Assembly (NCBI GenBank): GCA_002314605.1
Contig: DCGO01000051.1
Location: 1-9,657 of the forward strand
Length of the DNA: 9,657 nt
Source: Lentisphaeria bacterium UBA1776
GTDB lineage: Bacteria; Verrucomicrobiota; Lentisphaeria; Victivallales; Victivallaceae
Direction: 5' to 3'
The position numbers were made by a program, and so were the translations under genes. Below the pieces are notes generated by a model. The model was not told the DNA's origin and searched no databases. It saw only the letters and a program-made list of their open reading frames with translations. Shown piece after piece: positions 7,442 to 9,657 of this stretch (position 1 is the first letter of the stretch; every line of letters starts with the position of its first letter).

Positions 7442-7457
7442 AAAAAACACCTTTTTT
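7442..7457 (-). terminator. Weak A/T hairpin between the aldo/keto reductase remnant and the next operon
   Basis: Six A and six T residues flank CACC, so either strand can form a 6-bp A/T stem followed or preceded by a homopolymer. It sits 22 bp past the stop of the aldo/keto reductase remnant. The stem has no GC pairs, so termination would be weak; it may only be A/T-rich spacer. Confidence 0.25.
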
Positions 7458-7479
7458 ATCCGCAGAACGCAGCCGGGAT

Positions 7480-7830
7480 TCAGAGGCAGATCCGATCGAT
7501 CCATTCAAGTTCCTCCCGGGAAAAAGCCGTGCACTGCACCGCTTTGACGGTGTCACGGAGCTGTTCCGGAGAGTGGGCCCCGATGAGGGCACTGGTAATG
7601 CCCTTCACATTCAGGAGCCATGCAATGGCCATCTGGGGCAGAGTCTGCCCCCGCTGACGGGCCAGATCATTCAATTTCCGGATCTTTGCCAGGATTTCCG
7701 GGATCAGTCTTTCCGGTTTCAGAAAATGATTCCGTTCCTCCCGGGAACCGGGGGGGATCGTGCCGTCAAGATATTTGTCGCCGAGCATCCCCTGGGTCAG
7801 CGGACAGAATGCAATGCCGCCGAGACCGCG
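7480..7830 (-). pseudogene. Aldo/keto reductase, C-terminal third only (YghZ-like)
   Basis: About 116 codons ending at TGA 7482-7480 match the C-terminal end of NADPH-dependent aldo/keto reductases of the YghZ (L-glyceraldehyde 3-phosphate reductase) type. Matching elements: GLGGIAFCPLTQGML, DKYLDGTIPPGSR, LARQRGQTLPQMAIAWLL and the NADPH-binding segment SALIGAHSPEQL. Full proteins are about 330-345 aa. The N-terminal two thirds, which hold the catalytic Asp-Tyr-Lys-His residues and most of the barrel, are absent. Instead the sequence joins the 3' end of a membrane glycosyltransferase on the same strand but in another frame. The open frame continues upstream, but there it is only the glycosyltransferase read out of frame. 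No start codon or ribosome site belongs to the remnant, so it is very unlikely to be functional. Confidence 0.85.
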
Positions 7831-7836
7831 GGTCTC
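7822..7836. repeat. Perfect 6-bp inverted repeat at the gene-fusion seam
   Basis: GAGACC and GGTCTC flank a three-base GCG centre, a tight perfect hairpin. It lies exactly where glycosyltransferase-like coding ends (about 7840) and aldo/keto reductase similarity begins (about 7830). It may be the scar of the event that joined the two, or chance. Confidence 0.6.
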
Positions 7837-9229
7837 TTTTCCGAGATCAGAAGCACAAAGGAATCCGCCTTTTCCGGAAAATCCGGGAAAATGATCCGGT
7901 AACGCCGGACTTGTGCCGCAAATTTCGGATCCCGCAGGCGCCGCATATATTCGCGCCGGTACAGCAGAATCGCGTGTTCCCCTTTCCCTGCAAGAAGTTT
8001 CTGCAGTGATTCCTCTGAAACAAGGACCCGGATATCCCGGCATCCGAAAAAAGGCAGCGCTCCCCGGATGGATTCTTCCATCGCCTTCAGATACAGCGGA
8101 CGGGAACCGACCTCTTTCCATACCGTTTCGGCAAAGAGACAGTAACATTTGCGGTCCAGCCGGCTCCGCTCCATGAGTTCCGGCGTATTTCCCAGCATCA
8201 CCCCCGCAATCAATCCGGCCAGCACCGGCAGCACCGCCCCCCGAAAATTCCGGCAGGCCAGGTTCCGGACAAAGATATACACCAGACCGAGACAGATCAG
8301 GCCGCAGAAAGCGAAAAAGAACCACAAGGAAAATTTCGGCAGCACCTGAACAGCCAGGGCGAATCCCGAAAGCGGGAAAACAAACCCTTCCCCCCACGGC
8401 AGTTCCTCCGGAGCCTCTCTCAGGACAAACCGGTCCGCAAGATAACAGCTCAGCAGCAGCGCGATTCCCGCGTAAGAGGGCAGGAGATACGTCACTTCCT
8501 TGATGGCCGGGATGGAAAGAACAAAAAACGGCACAAAACTCCACAGCATGAGGTAGACAAGAAGCTCCTTCCGCATCACTCCTTCCGGACGGGGCCGTGT
8601 CAGCAGATCCCAGACATACTGCACCTTGCCGTGGAACGGAAAGTGAAAGAATTTCCAGCCCAGGCTCCGCCACGCCCAGGCAATCGCAAAGGGAAAGAGC
8701 GCAATGGCGGCGCCGAACATGTTGGGCAGCCGTTTGAAGTAAAAAAAGAGGGGGGAGTTGTGTCCCACATCGGAAATCGTCACCGGGGCTCCGGCCAGCC
8801 GGAAACTCCGGTGCAGCAGCCGGCCGAAAATGTTGTTGATGAAATGCTCGTGAAGGAAATAAATTCCCCCTTCACGGTAAAAGAAATAAACCCAGATCCC
8901 CACGGGGACCAGAAAGAAAAGACCTGTCCACAGAGGCGGCAGCTTTTTCCGGCGGAAGAAGAACCAGTGAGGCACGGTGATGACCCCCAGATAGACCACG
9001 GCAATGGCCCCCTTGGTCAGCATTCCCAGCGCGGCAAAGAGGAAAAAAAGTGCGGCAGGCAAGTTTGCGGCTTTCCCTTCCTCCCGCAAACTCCACAGCC
9101 CATAGGAAACCAGTCCCGCCGTGACCCACGCGCCTACGCCGATATCCAGCAGGATCCAGTGGGCCGCCCGGTAGAACTGGGGCATGGAGATGCACAGTGC
9201 ACAACTCCACAGCGCAACAGGCTGTCCGC

Positions 9230-9236
9230 TTTTTTT
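9230..9236 (-). other. A7 homopolymer at the glycosyltransferase frameshift
   Basis: On the coding strand the context is GCA AAA AAA GCG, which contains the slippery heptamer A AAA AAA. Reading must move to the -1 frame (next codon AGC) to continue the family sequence. The run could be a mutation hotspot, a sequencing error, a phase-variation tract, or a site of ribosomal or transcriptional slippage. Confidence 0.8.
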
Positions 9237-9584
9237 GCGGCGAAGACATACAGTGCCGCCAGCATGAGACACCCCAGAAGAGCCGAGTGCATCCGGAGAC
9301 TGCCCGGATGGGGGGAAAAGCTGAAGATCCATGCGGAAACATCGTAGTAGAGCGGCGGTTTTTCCACAAAAGGCAGTCCGCTGAAACGGGGGACCACATA
9401 ACTTCCGGTCTCAAAAATTTCCCTTGCGATCTCCGCTTCCCTGGGTTCGTCCGGCCCCCACAAGTGGGTATGCCAGCAGTTGACCATCATACACAGAATG
9501 AGGACCAGGAGCCCGGAAAAGAAAAGTCCCCGGCGGGAAAGGCGGAACGGGACTGTCATAAAAAAGATCCTCCTCCTGAAATAC

Positions 9585-9607
9585 GAGGTAATTTCAAAAG
9601 TTTTTAA
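9585..9607. repeat. 23-bp direct repeat, copy 1
   Basis: Begins GAGGTAATTTCAAAAG and ends TTTTTAA; identical to 9635-9657, with starts exactly 50 bp apart. Lies in the 5' region of the glycosyltransferase gene, 25 bp before its ATG and just upstream of its AGGAGG ribosome site. Confidence 0.9.
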
Positions 9608-9634
9608 TTTTGGTACTTGAAAAAACACGCAGCA

Positions 9635-9657
9635 GAGGTAATTTCAAAAGTTTTTAA
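9635..9657. repeat. 23-bp direct repeat, copy 2 (at contig end)
   Basis: Perfect copy of 9585-9607. The contig ends on the last base of this copy, which suggests the repeat occurs elsewhere in the genome or continues as an array and stopped the assembly. Confidence 0.9.

Larger units (their letters stand above)
7797..9559 (-). pseudogene. GT-C membrane glycosyltransferase (PMT_2/ArnT-like), frameshifted and 3'-damaged
   Basis: A polytopic glycosyltransferase of the GT39/PMT_2 group, which transfers sugars from polyprenyl-phosphate donors on the periplasmic side. From ATG 9559 (AGGAGG ribosome site nine bases upstream) the first frame gives a TM helix (about 11-30), then WGPDEPREAEIAREI with the acidic pair D37 E38 expected of the catalytic first loop, then FVEKPPLYY (65-72), the classic ArnT/PMT_2 pattern. 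At codon 110 (AAA, 9232-9230), in a run of seven A, the frame is lost: downstream codons continue in the -1 frame from AGC at 9230. One more A would give ...AAKKSGQPVALW. The second part (477 codons to TGA 7797) has many TM helices and a soluble tail ending FVLLISEK, about 587 aa in all. The last ~14 codons (about 7839-7800) read aldo/keto reductase sequence out of frame, so the native stop is lost. Calling it a pseudogene is provisional: an indel error or recoding at the A7 run could restore it. Confidence 0.8.
9560..9657 (-). promoter_or_regulatory. A/T-rich leader upstream of the glycosyltransferase
   Basis: This 98-bp A/T-rich stretch contrasts with the GC-rich coding sequence. It holds a strong ribosome site (AGGAGGAGG, minus strand) and the two 23-bp repeats. 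It does not contain the TGCTATATTAT promoter motif found before the other two operons, and I see no confident -10/-35 pair. The promoter may lie beyond the contig edge, or the repeats may be operator sites. Confidence 0.45.

Noticed and set aside
7831..8673. Treating 7480-8673 as one intact 397-aa gene
   Set aside because: Only the last ~116 codons resemble a known family; the rest is the glycosyltransferase read in a wrong frame.
9560..9628. Upstream ATG at 9628 for the glycosyltransferase
   Set aside because: The extra 23 residues come from the repeat-bearing leader; ATG 9559 has a strong AGGAGG site and begins just before the first TM helix.
9585..9657. CRISPR array
   Set aside because: Only two repeats, 23 bp each with a 27-bp spacer, A/T-rich, and located in a gene leader with no cas genes in view; evidence is insufficient.

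Overview
The window reads like a complete short contig (9,657 bp, GC-rich) from a diderm bacterium. All protein genes lie on the minus strand. Tandem secretin-type outer-membrane proteins with very divergent C-termini, a methylenetetrahydrofolate reductase carrying the cysteine-rich MTHFR_C domain, and a clostridial-style long cation diffusion facilitator together suggest the PVC group, perhaps Lentisphaerota (Victivallales-like). That placement is an inference from gene content and style; there is no rRNA or marker gene to prove it.

Layout, left to right. Bases 1-73 are the 3' end of a group II intron on the + strand (domains V and VI, with the branch-point A and the 3' splice site), cut by the contig edge. 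About 30 bp away is the end of a two-gene secretin operon (103-3539, minus), whose genes overlap by 4 bp (ATGA): a 531-aa exported secretin-like protein, then a 614-aa secretin-like lipoprotein. A second minus-strand operon (3646-7357) encodes a polytopic flippase-like/LPG_synthase_TM protein, a divergent MetF with MTHFR_C domain, and a CDF metal exporter, packed with an 8-bp overlap and a 15-bp gap. Each operon is preceded, 27-29 bp before its start codon, by almost the same 16-nt extended -10 sequence (TGCTATATTATWTGGA), a probable housekeeping-type promoter of this lineage.

The right third (7480-9657) is damaged. A GT-C family (PMT_2/ArnT-like) membrane glycosyltransferase is split by a -1 frameshift exactly at an A7 run. 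Its 3' end runs straight into the last third of an aldo/keto reductase gene that has lost its catalytic N-terminal two thirds. A perfect 6-bp inverted repeat sits at the seam. Upstream of the glycosyltransferase, the contig ends in two perfect 23-bp direct repeats 50 bp apart.

Both contig ends therefore lie in sequences likely to be multicopy (a mobile intron and a short repeat), which probably explains why assembly stopped there. The least ordinary items are the co-translated pair of unlike secretins, the shared promoter motif, the A7 frameshift (decay, sequencing error, phase variation or recoding), and the glycosyltransferase/aldo-keto reductase seam.
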